NCBI GenBank assembly: GCA_026874595.1
Contig: CM049321.1
Coordinates: 50,821,297 to 50,885,296 of the forward strand
From: Sipunculus nudus
Lineage: Eukaryota; Annelida; Sipuncula; Golfingiida; Sipunculidae
DNA: 64,000 bases
Reading direction: 5' to 3'
The translations under genes and the position numbers were made by a program. Below, piece after piece: positions 1 to 13,078 of the stretch (the first letter of the stretch is position 1; each line of letters starts with the position of its first letter). The notes beneath the pieces were generated by a model. It made no database searches. It was not told the origin of the DNA and saw nothing but the letters and a program-made list of their open reading frames with translations.

Positions 1-414
1 TAACATGTAGTGTATAAAACCTTTCAAGGGTTTGTTTATACCTTTCAGTAATCTCTTCTATGGATGCATTAAAATTATTTAAACAGTCCCAACACATGCT
101 CTTCCACCTAGACATTTCTACAGAGCTAAAAACAGACGGTTGCCTGTGTAAGAAATCACTTTGTCTGTAGTAGATGAATGTACCAATACCATTTGGGTCC
201 TGTTTGTCTTCTTAAGCAGCTGCACGGCAAAATAAGCATTCACTGAAACTTTCACGTAAAAAAGGAAACTTCAGTGTTAACAATTAATCAAACGTAAGGA
301 CTTTTTCCATGATGAAGAAAAATTGAAGGCATTTTAAAGAAGAAAACTGTATGGAATCTTGCTGAACAAACACTACCATATGTTTTAATATATAATACAC
401 CATGATAGACTGGA

Positions 415-879
415 TATGTTCCCTTAAAAATTAATCTGTACCTGCCAAAATATTGCCTTGAAACCATTTGATTACTCCTGTAAACGAGTGTCAAAAACAG
501 TGGACCAGGCGCGATCGCTGGTGTCAACATAAACACAGTGCGTGGGGCCGTGTGCATCGCGGAGCCGAGACACGTGTCACTGAGGAGATGCCCTGACTGA
601 CTTGGCCAAAAAAATATAATACAGGTTCCGGCTGGCTGAAACACCGCGTGTTGCTCCTGTTAATCGGACCTCCGGTCAAGTGGCCTTATTATGGTAACCA
701 GACACACGTGTACTGTGTTTACCAACACGCACATCCATAACAAGTAGTTAAACAGCCGTATGCGAGGAAATGAGACTGTGTGCTGGGATGGGTCAGCTGG
801 GAAACTTTTGTATAAAGCAAAACTAGACTGACAGTGTGAAAGAAAAGGCATAATATTGATCCCGATTTTGTCCCTTTAA
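415..879 (-). mobile_element. TTAA-type MITE-like repeat, copy M1 (one end decayed)
   Basis: This stretch aligns closely with 55282-55797. Shared landmarks in order are TACCTGCCAAAATATTGCCT, GTGGACCAGGCGCGAT, the block around GTGGGGCCGTG, and TAATCGGACCTCCGGTC. The right end reads TGTCCCTTTAAG, which matches the terminal inverted repeat of the intact copies followed by TTAA (876-879). I cannot find the opposite terminus; similarity fades near position 415. An open frame on the minus strand (288-644) is a by-product: the same peptide-like string appears in the other copies but does not resemble a known protein. Non-autonomous DNA transposon is an inference from the termini. Confidence 0.6.
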
Positions 880-1999
880 GCTAGATTGTTAATTATGAAA
901 AGTTATTAGGCCAGATGGAATACATTTTAATATACAGGTACCATTTTCTTGGTGAAAACCTTTTATTTGAAAATAAAAAAAGGATAAACATTCGTTCATA
1001 ATAAATATAAAATGTTTATAGAATTACAAATTCATATGCCAACAAGTATTATTGAATTTCGAAATCATAGATGGGATGAACAATGCAAATGATATGAAAA
1101 CGGGTGAATCAGGTAGTTAACATTAAATATATTGTTTTTTTATCAAAGGGAGCGTTGTCCTTTTATAAATATACGAATTCCAATTGACCATTAGATACTC
1201 CACGTGGGTTGCAGTATAATGAACTTAAAATTGGAACTACAAGAGCCAAATGCTGAGGGCTTGGCCCCAGTTCTTTACTGGTTGTCAATGCAAAGCTTAT
1301 CTCTCATTAGGATTCATACGAAATGATTCAACCAAACATAGCTTTACGTAAAGGGTAACAAAAGCTACATTGAACGAAGGGTTTACAAAGGTGCTTGAAA
1401 GTGAAATTAAACTGGGCAGAGTTGCCATGTAATCAAGGCTAACCCATCACAATAATGTAAGTGCCCGGCAATTCATCTAAGGTGTTCATGAATTCTGACA
1501 CTTCAACACATAAAGGCCCAATTAATATTGACAGCTTAACCCTACATATTTTATAAACATGATGAAAAATTCACGGTGAGAATTGCGCTTATTAGGCCAT
1601 GAGATAGCTTGCTCTTAATACATTAAAATTTGAACATTTGCCAATTCGCAAGGCTACAAAATCGTGCTATAGTTGGCCATAGAATCCTTAAATGGCCCAT
1701 ATGAACAACAAAAGCGTAACCCTCTTTCAATGAAAATATCACGAATAAAAAAAAAATCACATAATAATTTAACGAAGAAAAAAGACGAGAAAGGGAACAA
1801 TTAGTAATAAAAAAAAACGAGGACTCGGTGCTAGGAAACATACAATCTTTGAATCACATAATTCTGTTCTTACAGGTTTGGCCCAACGGCTCGAGGTCCC
1901 TGGTCATTCTCTTTACTAATACTCTCACTTACTTTACAGGTCGTCAGATGTGTTGATTCTGACGAAAGGAAATGTCAGAATGTTTAAAATACATGGGTA
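880..1999. other. AT-rich stretch, no gene seen
   Basis: No open frame of convincing composition and no recognisable repeat. The sequence is AT-rich with scattered short homopolymers. Confidence 0.5.
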
Positions 2000-2386
2000 T
2001 TTTTTTATTTGTTTGGTGGAGGTAAGCGCTTCCATTTTTTATGCACTCATATATAATTATTAATTTACGTATGTACACCTGCAGAGTTCCATTTAGGTTT
2101 GGGACCACGTGACAGGGCAGTAGCACTTGTTTCCTTTTCATATGTTTTTTTTTTTGTATCCCCGTGTCACCAGGTGTCTACTGCCATTGAGGTTCCCGGG
2201 TCTATAATCATTCCCATTGTTGGGGCATAACACGGAGGAAACCCCTTAAAGACGCACTCGGTTGTTAGTGTTACAAGGTCTGCATTAAGCCTGCAGACCG
2301 CTCATCCTGGGTGCCGGCCGACGGTGGAATTATCAACTCCTGGCTTTGAGTCCTGTGTTCTGCCTTTAAGCCACAGAAACCGATCA
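2000..2386 (-). mobile_element. tRNA-derived SINE, family A, copy 1 (decayed)
   Basis: One of four related copies (the others at 10390, 16010 and 32630), all on the minus strand. On the plus strand it runs from a T-rich tract and GGTGGAGGTAA (the SINE 3' end and poly(A) in reverse) through CTGCAGAGTTCCATTT, GGTGTCTAC and ATTAAGCCTGCAGA to a tRNA-like head near 2330-2386. In this copy the head is damaged and the B box is not recognisable. Assignment rests on alignment to the better copy at 32630-33064. Confidence 0.6.
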
Positions 2387-3744
2387 ACACAGGTAAATTA
2401 TAGACTAGCCATGACGATAAACCATGACAAATGCCATGAAAAGGTGTCAATTTATTCACGTTAAATATGAGTAAATAAAATACAAAATAAATTATAGAAA
2501 AAAAATAAATAGTTCAGAAGATTTAAAGGATCAATAGCTAAAATACAAACAACATACAATCAACAAATATAGTTGAAATAAGTTGAAATGAATAGATTAA
2601 TACAAATCAAATGATAAAATTTATTTAAAAAAATGAAGGATGAATATGTACCATACATGCCGAATTTAAACAAACACACCTCATTTACTCGAGGACGGAT
2701 GACTGTACTGAGGCAGAATAACCATAAATATATACCTGGAAAGAAATTGATGAAGCTTCTCTTTGTGTTTCATGGCATGTCTTCTGGACCCATTAGAAAG
2801 ACAAATATCTATATCACATCTTGGGTATGGTTGGTAAAGAGTATAACAGGAAAATATAGAATGCATGGATTTGAGAATTGTATACGGCATTCTTTTTGGG
2901 AAGGGATATTCCGTGCATGGATAACAAGAGACCTATTCATGGAGGAGTTCTATACCTCATCAGTCTGTCTGGTGCTACTGTCAGATTCAGGATGATTGGA
3001 ACATTAACGTAAATTCCCATAGAACTTGCCCTTTAACGTAAAATTACATGAGATTCCTTGACACCTCAACTGTCAATTAGACGGAAATCCTAGAGAGATG
3101 AGTAAGGGAATAAACGTTAACCCCTACGTTCTGATCAGAAAAGTAACTCATTTTTCAAGTCGGACTGTTTTCATTTGATAATTTCATTTACACATTACAT
3201 TGGATGGAGAAAGATAAATAGGCAGAAAATGTGACGTGTATTTTGCTATTTTAAATTATTTGATCCGGTAAGTAGTAGATAAAAAAAGCCATATGAAATA
3301 AACTAGATTTATTTATTTGAGGTAACTAAATGTTGAAATGACATATTAAATGAAAGAAACAATCAGCAAATAGGCACGTGCATCAAATTGGCCATTAAAG
3401 ATTTTTAATCCAAACTTAACAGAAATAAGAAAAGGCTATTGACTAATTTTTAAATTCATTAAACTATATTGGTTTTCATCACCTTGTCCTATAGCTCATC
3501 ATTAGCAATAGGTTATAAATATAGAGTTCGGCAACCGGTTAATGAAATTTCTAAGTACCAGACTGCCAACTTAATCATACGAGGATCTCGATATCTTCAC
3601 GTATTTCTTCAAAGTAACATTAACTTTCACAAAGGAAAACAAATATGTTGAGAACAAACAGTGGAGAGAGCATATTTTAATCCTATTTTTATTGTCCGTT
3701 TCCGTATCTGAGTTAAATTATTTGGTTACATCAATCTAATGTCG
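2387..3744. other. No identifiable gene; one 120-codon open frame
   Basis: The plus-strand frame at 2633-2995 encodes 120 residues of mixed composition with several W, F and Y residues. I do not recognise it. It has no supporting neighbours and no clear splice signals. It could be a fragment of an old mobile element or chance. The rest is AT-rich. Confidence 0.3.
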
Positions 3745-4145
3745 TTCGGACGACACGAAAAAATCGTTTGATTATCTTCATGTAATATGTCCATGGCAGA
3801 AGCTTGGCAGACATTAAAGGCTTGTCTTCAAAGTACCTATGTTGACTAAATTTAACTAAAATTTCTGACTAAACAATTGAAACAAAACTACTGCATACAG
3901 CCAGTAATTTTTAAATCCCGTCAGTAAACAGCCAATTGAAGACAGCCTGAAACAAAAGTTAACACATTTAGATGACGCCATAAAAATTACTGAATGTAAA
4001 TAATGGATTCTTGGGAATAACAGGATACCTGTTCAAGTATTGCTTTGGAAAAAAAAAACAGCGGGAATTGTTCCTGCTTGAGATTTTCATGAAAGTCGCC
4101 TACAGAGCTCTCACTTCAAATCCAATAGTTCATATTACGGACATC

Positions 4146-5285
4146 TTAAAGTGCATGTTTTTTTTTTATTTTTGTTTTCGGGTGCCCTTGGTGCATGGTT
4201 ACAGTTGAATACATTTTCGGAACGTTTCTTCAGTAAGTATTTTTGTTTTGAGCCTATGATTGCTAGTTTCTTGGCAAAACACAACTTCCACTGGTTTGAA
4301 GAGATAATGCATGTGTTTGACTTCTGGATCATAAATTAATTGTTTGAGAAACCTGTTACCTTTATGAGGTTAAGCGGAATCATCTTCGCACAAGGTAAGT
4401 GTAGTTACAGCTTATAAAAACATACAAAGCGTTTATAATTGATAGCTTACATGTAAGCCATGAAGCATAAACAAATATCCTTGTGGAGATGTTCATTTCG
4501 GTTTTATATAACAATAAATTAAAATCTTTACCAAACCGTTTTTTAATATTAATAAGCAGGAAATAATAAACTTACGGAAAATCTCCTCGAGGAAATGGCA
4601 TTCAGTGAAAGTAAATACTCATCCCGTATCGCTTTAAGGTTTGTTGCGATAGGTATTGTAAACAAATTAATCCATTTTTACATAGCCCTTTTTACCGGCT
4701 TTTTTTTTCGTTTCATTCTTCATGATTTTTTTTGGTCTGAATGTCAGCCAAGATTGCTTTCTAAGAGTTTCTGCGGAACAGCAAAGTGGGTTTTAAACCC
4801 CATAGCCCTACATAACTATATAGCATTACCTTAATGCATGTAAAACTAGGGCTTTTAAGATCATCAGAATCTGATAGGCATTCGAACTAGACCTCAGAAG
4901 GCATATAATGTGCATAAATTATATTTTGAACTAAATAAAAAAAAGATAACCATGACCTCCTTATTTATGTAACCAAGTGACACACTTTTGTTTAAATAAA
5001 ACGCTAACATAATAACAGGTCCTGCCACATTTTCACTTAAGCGTTTATCCTCTGAATGGTGAGTCCCGGAAAACTGTTTATGTGGTCTTAAATTACGGAC
5101 TGCAGACCCAAATTAATAAATTTATACCTATCCCACTTAAAAAAAGTCGCTTGGATTAGTTTATTAGGAAATGGTGATTCAATTTGCTGAACAACTAGAC
5201 ATCTCAAGCATATCAAAATAAGAACACCGTGTCCTATATATATATATAAATATCTGCTGTGGCCACAAGTATAATTTTCTCATTT
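4146..5285. other. Segment present only in copy 1 of the duplication
   Basis: In copy 2 the flanking blocks (TTCATATTACGGAC and the TATGTTAAGGAAAATT block) are separated by only about 50 bases. Here they are more than 1.1 kb apart. It is either an insertion in copy 1 or a deletion in copy 2. I see no terminal repeats that would define an element. The open frames at 4151-4339 and 4595-4834 are short and rich in F and Y, as expected of AT-rich sequence. Confidence 0.5.
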
Positions 5286-6799
5286 TTTATCATGGGTCGA
5301 CTATAGCACATTATGTTAAGGAAAATTGCTTTCCTGATTTAGATTTGTATTTAATTTGTTTATCCAAAATGTCATCATCCTTCGTTCTACTCATCAATGC
5401 TGGACTTTTCACTACTATCACTGTCACACACTTCCCCTTCCCTTTAATAAGCAGCATCATCACACAGCCTCCTGTTTTTTTTTTTATTGAGTGACAGTTT
5501 GGTTCTTCTGTGACCATTTCTTCAATATCAGTATGTTGCTTTATCTCCATAGAATCTCCATCACGTATATCATTGTCAGGGGTCTTATCGATTAAAGTGA
5601 GATCAATCGTATAACAAATTAAGCGAATCTCATTTTTTAGCGTTGAGCAACCGATTTGGCGCGATGCAGGCTATGTTCTTTAATCCCGCGATTAGTATGC
5701 TTTTTCATTCATGTCCGCGTTCTTTGTACGTTTTGACACATTTTTAAACGATATCACGTCACGTGGGTTTAGCTATAATGTGTTGTATGTTTGTGTGCGT
5801 TATCTTACGTTTCTGTGAGTGACCATACGGTGTTGTCCGTTTTGTCGCGTTTTTTTTTTTTTTTTTTTTTTTTGGCGTTCACTTGCGTTGGACATGTCCT
5901 AAATATATAAACACGTCGCGTCTCTATCCACGTTAGTACACGTTGTATCTATTCTCATGTGTTTGTGTGCGAATAAATGCGTTGTCATGTGATTAAGCGA
6001 GACTTAAACGATCTCATAACGTGAGCTAAAATGCTGCAAAAAAGCGAGGAAAATGTGAAGGCCACTTAAATCTTACAACCAAATCATGAAGGTCTATACT
6101 TGGAAAGGAAAAAAATATGAAAACAGACGATGGCACTATCATTGCCACGTAAACCCTCGCGAACAAACCTCGAAAAAAAACTGTATTTGGTCCTGGGGAG
6201 TATGGAATTACCGCTAGTGTGTCTTCGGGTGGGATAAGAGAGGGATAAGAGGGATAAGATAAAGACAAGAATCATTTGTTTAAGATACATTTAGCATACG
6301 TAGGAACGTTACCAGGCATTTAAAATAGGCCATACTCATCACGCTTGCGCCACCTGCAGGCGATGAATGGCACTGGTGTTTGGGTTTGTTATATTGACAA
6401 AAAGATCATGTTTTGTCTTGGTATAAACGAAAAAAATAAAAACGCTGAAGACGATCATTACGCGTAACGCTCATGCTCCTGGTAAAGGAATATTAATAAA
6501 ATAACCATAAGCGGTCAAAGAGCCATCGGTCGTTAAGCTCCTTATCCCTATTATCATAAATCATGTACATAACTAGGGATAATCCTTTCAAATTAGTGGC
6601 AACAAAGAGGTTAAAGGGTTTATCAGACTTAAACTTCTTCAGCTCTATTTTATACCACAATGTCAGCACCTAAAATATTTAGCGTCAAATAGTAAGTTAT
6701 TACCCTACACCACCCACACCACAAATACTGATGTTAAACAAAAATAAGTCCCCTCACCAATACAGAAGCACCATAAAAATGTAGACTATCCAAAATGTG

Positions 6800-6806
<7 letters not shown>

Positions 6807-6860
<54 letters not shown>

Positions 6861-6871
6861 AGAGAGAGAGA
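6807..6871. repeat. (TA)n then (AG)n microsatellite
   Basis: An uninterrupted TA run to about 6859, followed by a short AG run. An (AT)n(GA)n compound tract also occurs in copy 2 of the duplication (13490-13643). Confidence 0.95.
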
Positions 6872-7394
6872 AATTAAATATTTCAATATCAGTTTATATG
6901 GGGGTTCCCACAAAACTTCAGATTGTTTCAAATATATTTTAATCAACTTTCTAAATTTAAACCGTGAGTATTATGGCACCCTCAAGGTCAAGCACATTAG
7001 GGAATAATAAAATTTCTCTATGTGCATTCAAACCATCTTCTGAAAGCTGGATAGAAAAAGGTATATTATATGATGCTAGTGAACAAGAAAGAGCGATAAT
7101 ATGAAAGTATAATAGAAGTATTAGGACGCACTCCGCGTAGAGTAATAGAGTATAATGTTTTGTGTTCAGCAGTAAAAATACTTCCTTGCATAGGGGACTG
7201 TAGAAATAAGGGAACAGAAAAAATCCCTCTAAATAATAATAGAAGAGGAAAATATAACACAACGGTGATCCGAGGAACTGAGAAGGTACGCGTAGAACAA
7301 ACATAACCTGCAACATTTTGTACTAGAAAATATCCTGCTTATAAGTTCTCAGGAGAACACCGGATGATGGTTTTTAGATGAACTAATGAAATAT

Positions 7395-7720
7395 GATTAA
7401 AAATGATGCAGTGGAAAATGGGTAAATATGGCACTAATAAGTGTCCTTTATGTGGAGATTCGGAATATGTTGAACATTTTTTTGGCAATGTAGAAAGCTA
7501 AGACAGTTATTGAATAAAGTTAAAAAAAATTAAAATAGAATAGGAGATAACATCAGATTGGCTGAGGAAGAAGTGGTTCTAGGATATATGTCAGGCTTTT
7601 CGAAACAAAAGCTGGCTCAGATGAAATGATTCTTATTGCGGAGGTATGAATAAATAAAACAAACTATGAAAATCAAACAAATTTAACTTTATTGTACGAA
7701 TTTTAATGTATATTGCATTG
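7395..7720 (+). pseudogene. LINE reverse-transcriptase 3' end, zinc-knuckle remnant
   Basis: Around 7424-7477 the plus strand translates to MGKYGTNKCPLCGDSEYVEH. That is a C-x2-C followed by H, in the style of the zinc-knuckle region near the C-terminus of many non-LTR retrotransposon polymerases. CPLCG lies at 7442-7456. Downstream, stop codons interrupt the frame within a few codons, though the composition still resembles a LINE tail. The remnant lies in a block found only in copy 1 of the surrounding duplication, so it probably arrived after the duplication or was lost from copy 2. The LINE clade cannot be fixed from this fragment. It resembles the remnant at 31850-33330. Confidence 0.55.
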
Positions 7721-8626
7721 CAAGCTGTGAAATTACCAGTATTTGATGACTTGTACGTTGTATATGATACTAATAATAATAACAAAAATATCCTTTGTGC
7801 GGACGAAATTGCCTTTTATGTGGCCATTAGACGGGGAAAATGTTGGTTGATAACGAATTAAGTCGTTTTTTTTTTTATTTTTTTTGCGGGTCCTTCTTTA
7901 TTTTTATTCATTATTGTATATTCAAAAAGCTCAAGCGCTAATACAATAACATTGTCATAATAAAACTTAAACCCGTAAAATTTTATTTCTGCAAGTCTGA
8001 GATTTAAAACGATTAAAATATGATAAAATGGTCATACAGGTTATTACACCTTATAACAAGAAAAAAAAAATGATGATTATAGCGCAAACATTTGTTCCCA
8101 TTATCAATTAATTTCATGTCCTGACAATCCATTAAGTGTTTTAGAATTCATTTAGAGGCTTTTTTTCTAGAAATACTGCTCACAGGAAATACTGTCGCCA
8201 GGGAAGCACCAATCGAGTGATAATGAGGAACAGGCAATGGAGTGAACGACCTTGGAAATTAGGCCAAGGTAAATAAAGATTATCAAGTTACAAATGTCAC
8301 GCTATTACTCTGACCAATGGTTATTTCTTTTAATCTACCGCAAACATTGAAAAATTGGTTCAGTTTAAAAATTAGCCACATTGGAGATCTGGTGCAAACA
8401 CGGACAGAAAATGACTAAATACATGTAACTTATGGTTTGGCTGTCGGGGGACCTCCGCATTTCCAATCCTCCTGAAAAAAAATACCCAATATCGACATTC
8501 CAATCAGCTCAAAAACTCTTATTTGCAACCAATCCGAATAGATGGGAGACTAAATTTATTTAGAGATTTCATAATATCGGATTATAATATCCTATGTGTA
8601 CATTACATTCAGTCAGTTTGCTTAAT

Positions 8627-8674
<48 letters not shown>
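8627..8674. repeat. (TA)n microsatellite
   Basis: Near-pure TA run at the right end of duplication copy 1. It corresponds to the TA run at 14685-14756 in copy 2. Confidence 0.95.
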
Positions 8675-8678
<4 letters not shown>

Positions 8679-9099
8679 TTAAAAAAAGATTTCAAAATTA
8701 AATACATATGTAACTGCGTTTCTATTTGATATAATTTTCTTTGTGCTTGTTCAGGAATGAAAAAAGTAAGCATTTCCAAGACTTAAACAGCCTGAAGAAT
8801 TTTTCTAAAACATAAAATTTTACAATGGTTGTTTTAAAATGTGAATCATCATGAATCAAACATATTAAATGAAAATACAGCTGGGGTAAGTAGTATAAAA
8901 AACAATGTTGCATATGCGCTGTAGTTTAAGGGTTTCTAGTTAAAAGAACGCCCTTGCTGCTAGATGTCCTTGTTGAATGTCTTTTGATTATTTTGACACC
9001 CCCAATGTGATGCAAACACATGGCTTTATATAAACAGAACGGGTTGCTTTTCTGCAGTGTGTTTTCTGTCCCTTTTTTAAATAAATGTTCAAGGAGTAT

Positions 9100-10156
9100 C
9101 TTTTGTTAGTAGACCTCAGACATCGTCATCATTCCCTTTAATAGACGTCAGATACAGAATATAACCCTTTAACAGACGTCATATATCATAATAAAATCCT
9201 TTAATAGACGTCAGATATCGGAATAAAACCCTTAAAAAGACGTCATATATTGTAAAAAAAAATCTTTAATAGACGTCAGATATCCTAATAAAATCCTTAA
9301 ATAGACGTCAGATATCGGAATAAAATCCTTTAATAGACGTCAGATATCGGAATACAACCCTTTAATAGACGTCATTAATTGTAATAAATCTCTTTAGTTG
9401 ACGACAGATATCGTAATAAAATCCTTTAATAGACGTCAGATATCGGAACAAACCCCTTTATAGACGTCAGATATCGTAATAAAATCCTTTAATAGACGTC
9501 AGATATCGGAATTAAATCCTTTATTAGACGTCAGATATCATTATAAAATCCTTTGATAGACGTCAGATATCGGAATAAACCCCTTTAATAGACGTCAGAT
9601 ATCGTAATAAAATCCTTTATTAGACGTCAGATATCTGAATAAATCCATTTAATAAACGTTATATAATGTAATAAATCCCTTTAATTGACGTCATATATCG
9701 TAATAAAATTCTTTAATGGGCGTCAGATATCGGAATAAAATCCTTTAATAGACGTCAGATATCGTAATAAAATCCTTTAATAGACGTCAGATATCAGAAT
9801 AAAATCCTTTAATAGACGTCAGATATCGGAATAAAACCGTTTAATAGACGTCATATATTGTAATAAATCTCTTTAATTGACGCCAGATATCGTAATAAAA
9901 TCCTTTAATGGGCGTCAGATATCGGAATAAAATCCTTTATTAGACGTCAGACATCGTAATAAAATCCTTTAATAGACGTCAGATATCGTAATAAATCCCT
10001 TAAATAGACGTCAGATATCGTAATAAATCCCCTAAATAGACGTCATATTTCGAAATAAATCCCCTAATTGACGTCAGGTATTGGAATAAAACTCTTTTTA
10101 TGGAAGTAAGATATCGGAATTAAGCCCTTTAATAGATGTCCGATATCGGAATAGGC
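9100..10156. repeat. 32-bp satellite array, about 33 units
   Basis: The unit is close to AATAGACGTCAGATATCGGA followed by ATAAAATCCTTT, 32 bp in all. Spacing is fixed: CGTCAGATAT at 9721 recurs at 9753. Most units contain two six-base palindromes, GACGTC and GATATC, separated by one base. Edge units (before about 9180 and after about 10070) are more diverged, and a few carry TGACGTCA. Variant units recur in blocks: an AATAAATCTCTTTA..TTGACG unit appears at about 9381 and again at 9860, and an AATGGGCGTC unit at about 9716 and 9908. It lies between the two copies of the segmental duplication. Confidence 0.95.
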
Positions 10157-10389
10157 CACTTTAAAAACTTAGGTGCTGCACATTTTATTTCTTAGTGTAA
10201 TTCTTGTCAATGTAATATAAATTATTTTCTGGTTCATCAACACTTTAATGAGAACACATGTGGCGACAATCGACAGGAGTACCCCCCCCCCCCCTCAACA
10301 CACACCAAAATAAGGACACTAAATATCGCTCAACTAGTCTTCCCCTTGTGATATACAGGACACAATCCATCCTTCTGAAAATAATTATT

Positions 10390-10782
10390 TTCTTTTGTTG
10401 GAGGTAACCGCATCAATTATTTTAATGCTTGCTTAACTATTACTATTTACATCTGCAGAGTTCGATTCCAGTTTCGGACAATGTGACATGGGCTTTTACG
10501 CGGTTATCTTGGTGTCAACCAGGTTCAGTGTACCATTCCTGCGGGTCATAGGTGTGCCATCCCCATTGCTGGGTCATAACATCGAGGAGACCCCGATAGG
10601 CGCACTCGTTTGTGAGTGAAACATGACTGTCGGGCAATGTCCGCCATTAAGCCTGCAGAGCACTCATCCTGGCTGGAGGCAGACCGTGAAAAACCACAAC
10701 GCTTCGGCTGAAATTTGATCGCACTCGCGATCTCCCGGCTTTGAGTCGTGCGTTGTATCCCTGTGCCACAGAAGTCGGCATC
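10390..10782 (-). mobile_element. tRNA-derived SINE, family A, copy 2
   Basis: Same order of blocks as the copy at 32630-33064: GTTGGAGGTAACCGC, ACATCTGCAGAGTT, CCCCATTGCTGGGTCATAAC, ATTAAGCCTGCAGAG, ATCTCCCGGCTTTGAGTC, ending GCCACAGAAG. On the minus strand the end at 10720-10782 is the tRNA-like head, with the B-box area mutated. It sits directly before duplication copy 2. Confidence 0.7.
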
Positions 10783-11717
10783 ATGATATTTCCATTATAC
10801 AAAAATGATTTTAACTAGTTTACAATACTGTTTAGACGACAAAAAATGTGTCCATGGAAGAAGCTTTGCAAACATTAAAAGCTGGTCTTAATTTGACTAA
10901 AACTTCCGACTAAACAATTCAAACAATATTGCTGCGTACAGCCAGTGACCTTTTAAACCCATCAGTAAATAGCCAAATGCAGACAGCCTGGAACAGAAGA
11001 TAACACATGGATGGCGCCATAAAAGTTATTGAATTTAATTAAATAATGGATGATTGGGAATAAATGGATACCTGTTCAAGTATTGCTTTGGAAAAAAATA
11101 CAGCAGCAATTGTTTCTGCTTGAGGTTTTCATGAAAGTCGCCTACAAAGCTCTTACTTCAAACCAAACAGTTCATATTACGGACTATAAACTAGCCATTT
11201 TTTTCCAGGGACTTAAGCACTAAATCACTTTATGTTAAGGGAAAATTCATTTTCTGATTTAGATTAGTATATAATTTGTTTATTCATAATGTCATCATCC
11301 TTCGTTCTACTAATCAATGCTGGACTCTTCACTACTATCACTGTCACACACTTCTCCTTCCCTTTAATAAGCAGCGTCATCACACAGCCTCCTGTTTTTT
11401 TATTGAGTGACAGTTTGGTTCTTCTTTTACCATTTCTTCAATATTAGCATGTTACTTGGTCTCAATAGAATCGCCATCACGCATATCATTGTCAAGGGTC
11501 TTCTCTTTTAATGTGAGAACAATCGTATTATAAAGTAAGCGACTCTCTTTATTGTAACGATGAGCAACCGATCGGACGCGATTCAGGCGTGTTTATACGT
11601 TTTTCAAACACGCGATTTGTAGGCGTTTTCATTAATGTCCGCGTCCTTTTTTACATATTTTCACACGATTTCGCGACCGAAAGATGCTTAATTAGGCTGG
11701 GAGTCGTCCGTGTGATC

Positions 11718-11742
11718 GGGGGGGGGGGGGGGGGGGGGGGGG
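11718..11742. repeat. (G)25 homopolymer
   Basis: A pure run of 25 G. The matching region of copy 1 has a poly-T run instead (about 5850-5873). Confidence 0.9.
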
Positions 11743-13058
11743 TCGGCAAGCGTTGGACATGTCCTAAATATTGTAACACGGCGCGTCCATTCCCATGTAT
11801 GTGTGTGTGCGAATATATGCGTTGTCATGCGATTTGGCGAGACGTTTATACACGATCTAACAACGTGAGCAAAAATGCTGCAAAAAAAAAAAAAAGAGGA
11901 AAATTTGAAGGCCACTTAAATCTTACAACCAAATCATAAAATTTTATACTTGGAAAGGATATAATCTATATGAAAACGGACGATGGCACTATCGTTGCCA
12001 CGCAACCCCTCGAACACACCTTGAATTACGCCAAGTGTGCCCTCGGGGGCTGGGGGGGGGGTTCTATTTCCCCAATAAAAAGAGAAATTTGACATTATTT
12101 TGGAAATTCTTATAGTGTCGACCACAGCGCCATCTAAGAAAAATATCAGAAACAATACCACTGTATCCAGCGAGTGAAACCCGTACCGGGTGATACAAGC
12201 AGAAGTCGCGGGCACCGGTCTATACGCAAGAACGGATAATATGCTAGTATTACTAAATACAGTATATTATTAGATATATTAGATAAAGAAAAAGCAATCA
12301 TTTGGTAAATATATATTTAGCATACGTAGGAACATTAATAGGCATTTAAAACAGGCCTTACACATGAATAGCACTGGGTGCTTGGGTCTGTTATATTTTA
12401 TATTAGTATAAACGAAACATAAAATAAAAATTATGTAATCTTTAACAATGAGCCACCTTTCTCAATCCCCAGCTTTTATTTAATTTCATTTGACACAGCT
12501 AGCATTGGTGACTACTAGGAACCGAACACTGAAGATGATCATTAAGCGTAAGGCGCATTCGCGTGGTAGAGGTATATTACATACTCCTGCATTTCATTAC
12601 AGGCGTGCTTATAAATACAATTACAACATCTACAAGAGGATAAAAAATAGTTCAGAAGTGAACTGGATGAGGTGTAAAAAAATGTTGGTGTGTTAGTGTG
12701 TAACTTTGTTTGGAAATGACAAAGCACTAACCATCACGTGCTCCGTTCTTACACCATGTTATGAATAAATATGGCTTTATTATATTGTTAATTTAAACCA
12801 ACACTTTCTTTCAGGTAAACATGTTTTGTAACTAGAACGCTTCTCATATAAAATAATTGCCAAATGCCAGACAAAGGTTTTTCAAGGTATCTAATGGACA
12901 TATATTTGACAAAACACAAAGACAGGTTTTAATGACACGAGCTGCTCCCACAATGGTTGTCAAGATAAGAGCAACTCAATAAACACGCGGAGAACATAAA
13001 CGTCCTTAATATAATAACCATAAGAGGTCAGTTAGCCATCGGTCGTGAAGCTCATTAT

Positions 13059-13078
13059 CCCCCCCCCCCCCCCCCCCC
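13059..13078. repeat. (C)20 homopolymer
   Basis: A pure run of about 20 C inside duplication copy 2. Copy 1 reads CTTATCCCTATTATC at the same place (about 6540). Confidence 0.9.

Larger units (their letters stand above)
3745..8745 (+). repeat. Segmental duplication, copy 1
   Basis: This 5-kb stretch is collinear with 10835-14828. Matching blocks: the GTCCATGGCAGAAGCTT region (3790 with 10850); GGATACCTGTTCAAGTATTGC (4023 with 11067); ATGTCATCATCCTTCGTTCTAC (5370 with 11289); TTTAGCATACGTAGGAAC (6290 with 12309); AGCCATCGGTCGT (6521 with 13036); and the end blocks around the long (AT)n tracts, followed by ACATATGTAACTG (8703 with 14794). Copy 1 has a private 1.1-kb block at about 4146-5285 and a private block containing a LINE tail. 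The copies differ by many substitutions and indels, so the event is old. Confidence 0.8.

Noticed and set aside
288-644. 118-codon minus-strand open frame as a gene
   Set aside because: Most of the frame lies in a dispersed MITE-like repeat. The same peptide-like string recurs at 55355-55540 and 51546-51941 because the DNA is repeated, and no known domain is visible.
9100-10156. CRISPR array
   Set aside because: Units are continuous 32-bp repeats without unique spacers, and the window is eukaryotic.
11589-11939. 116-codon plus frame with a poly-glycine run
   Set aside because: The run comes from the (G)25 homopolymer. The matching frame does not exist in the other duplication copy.
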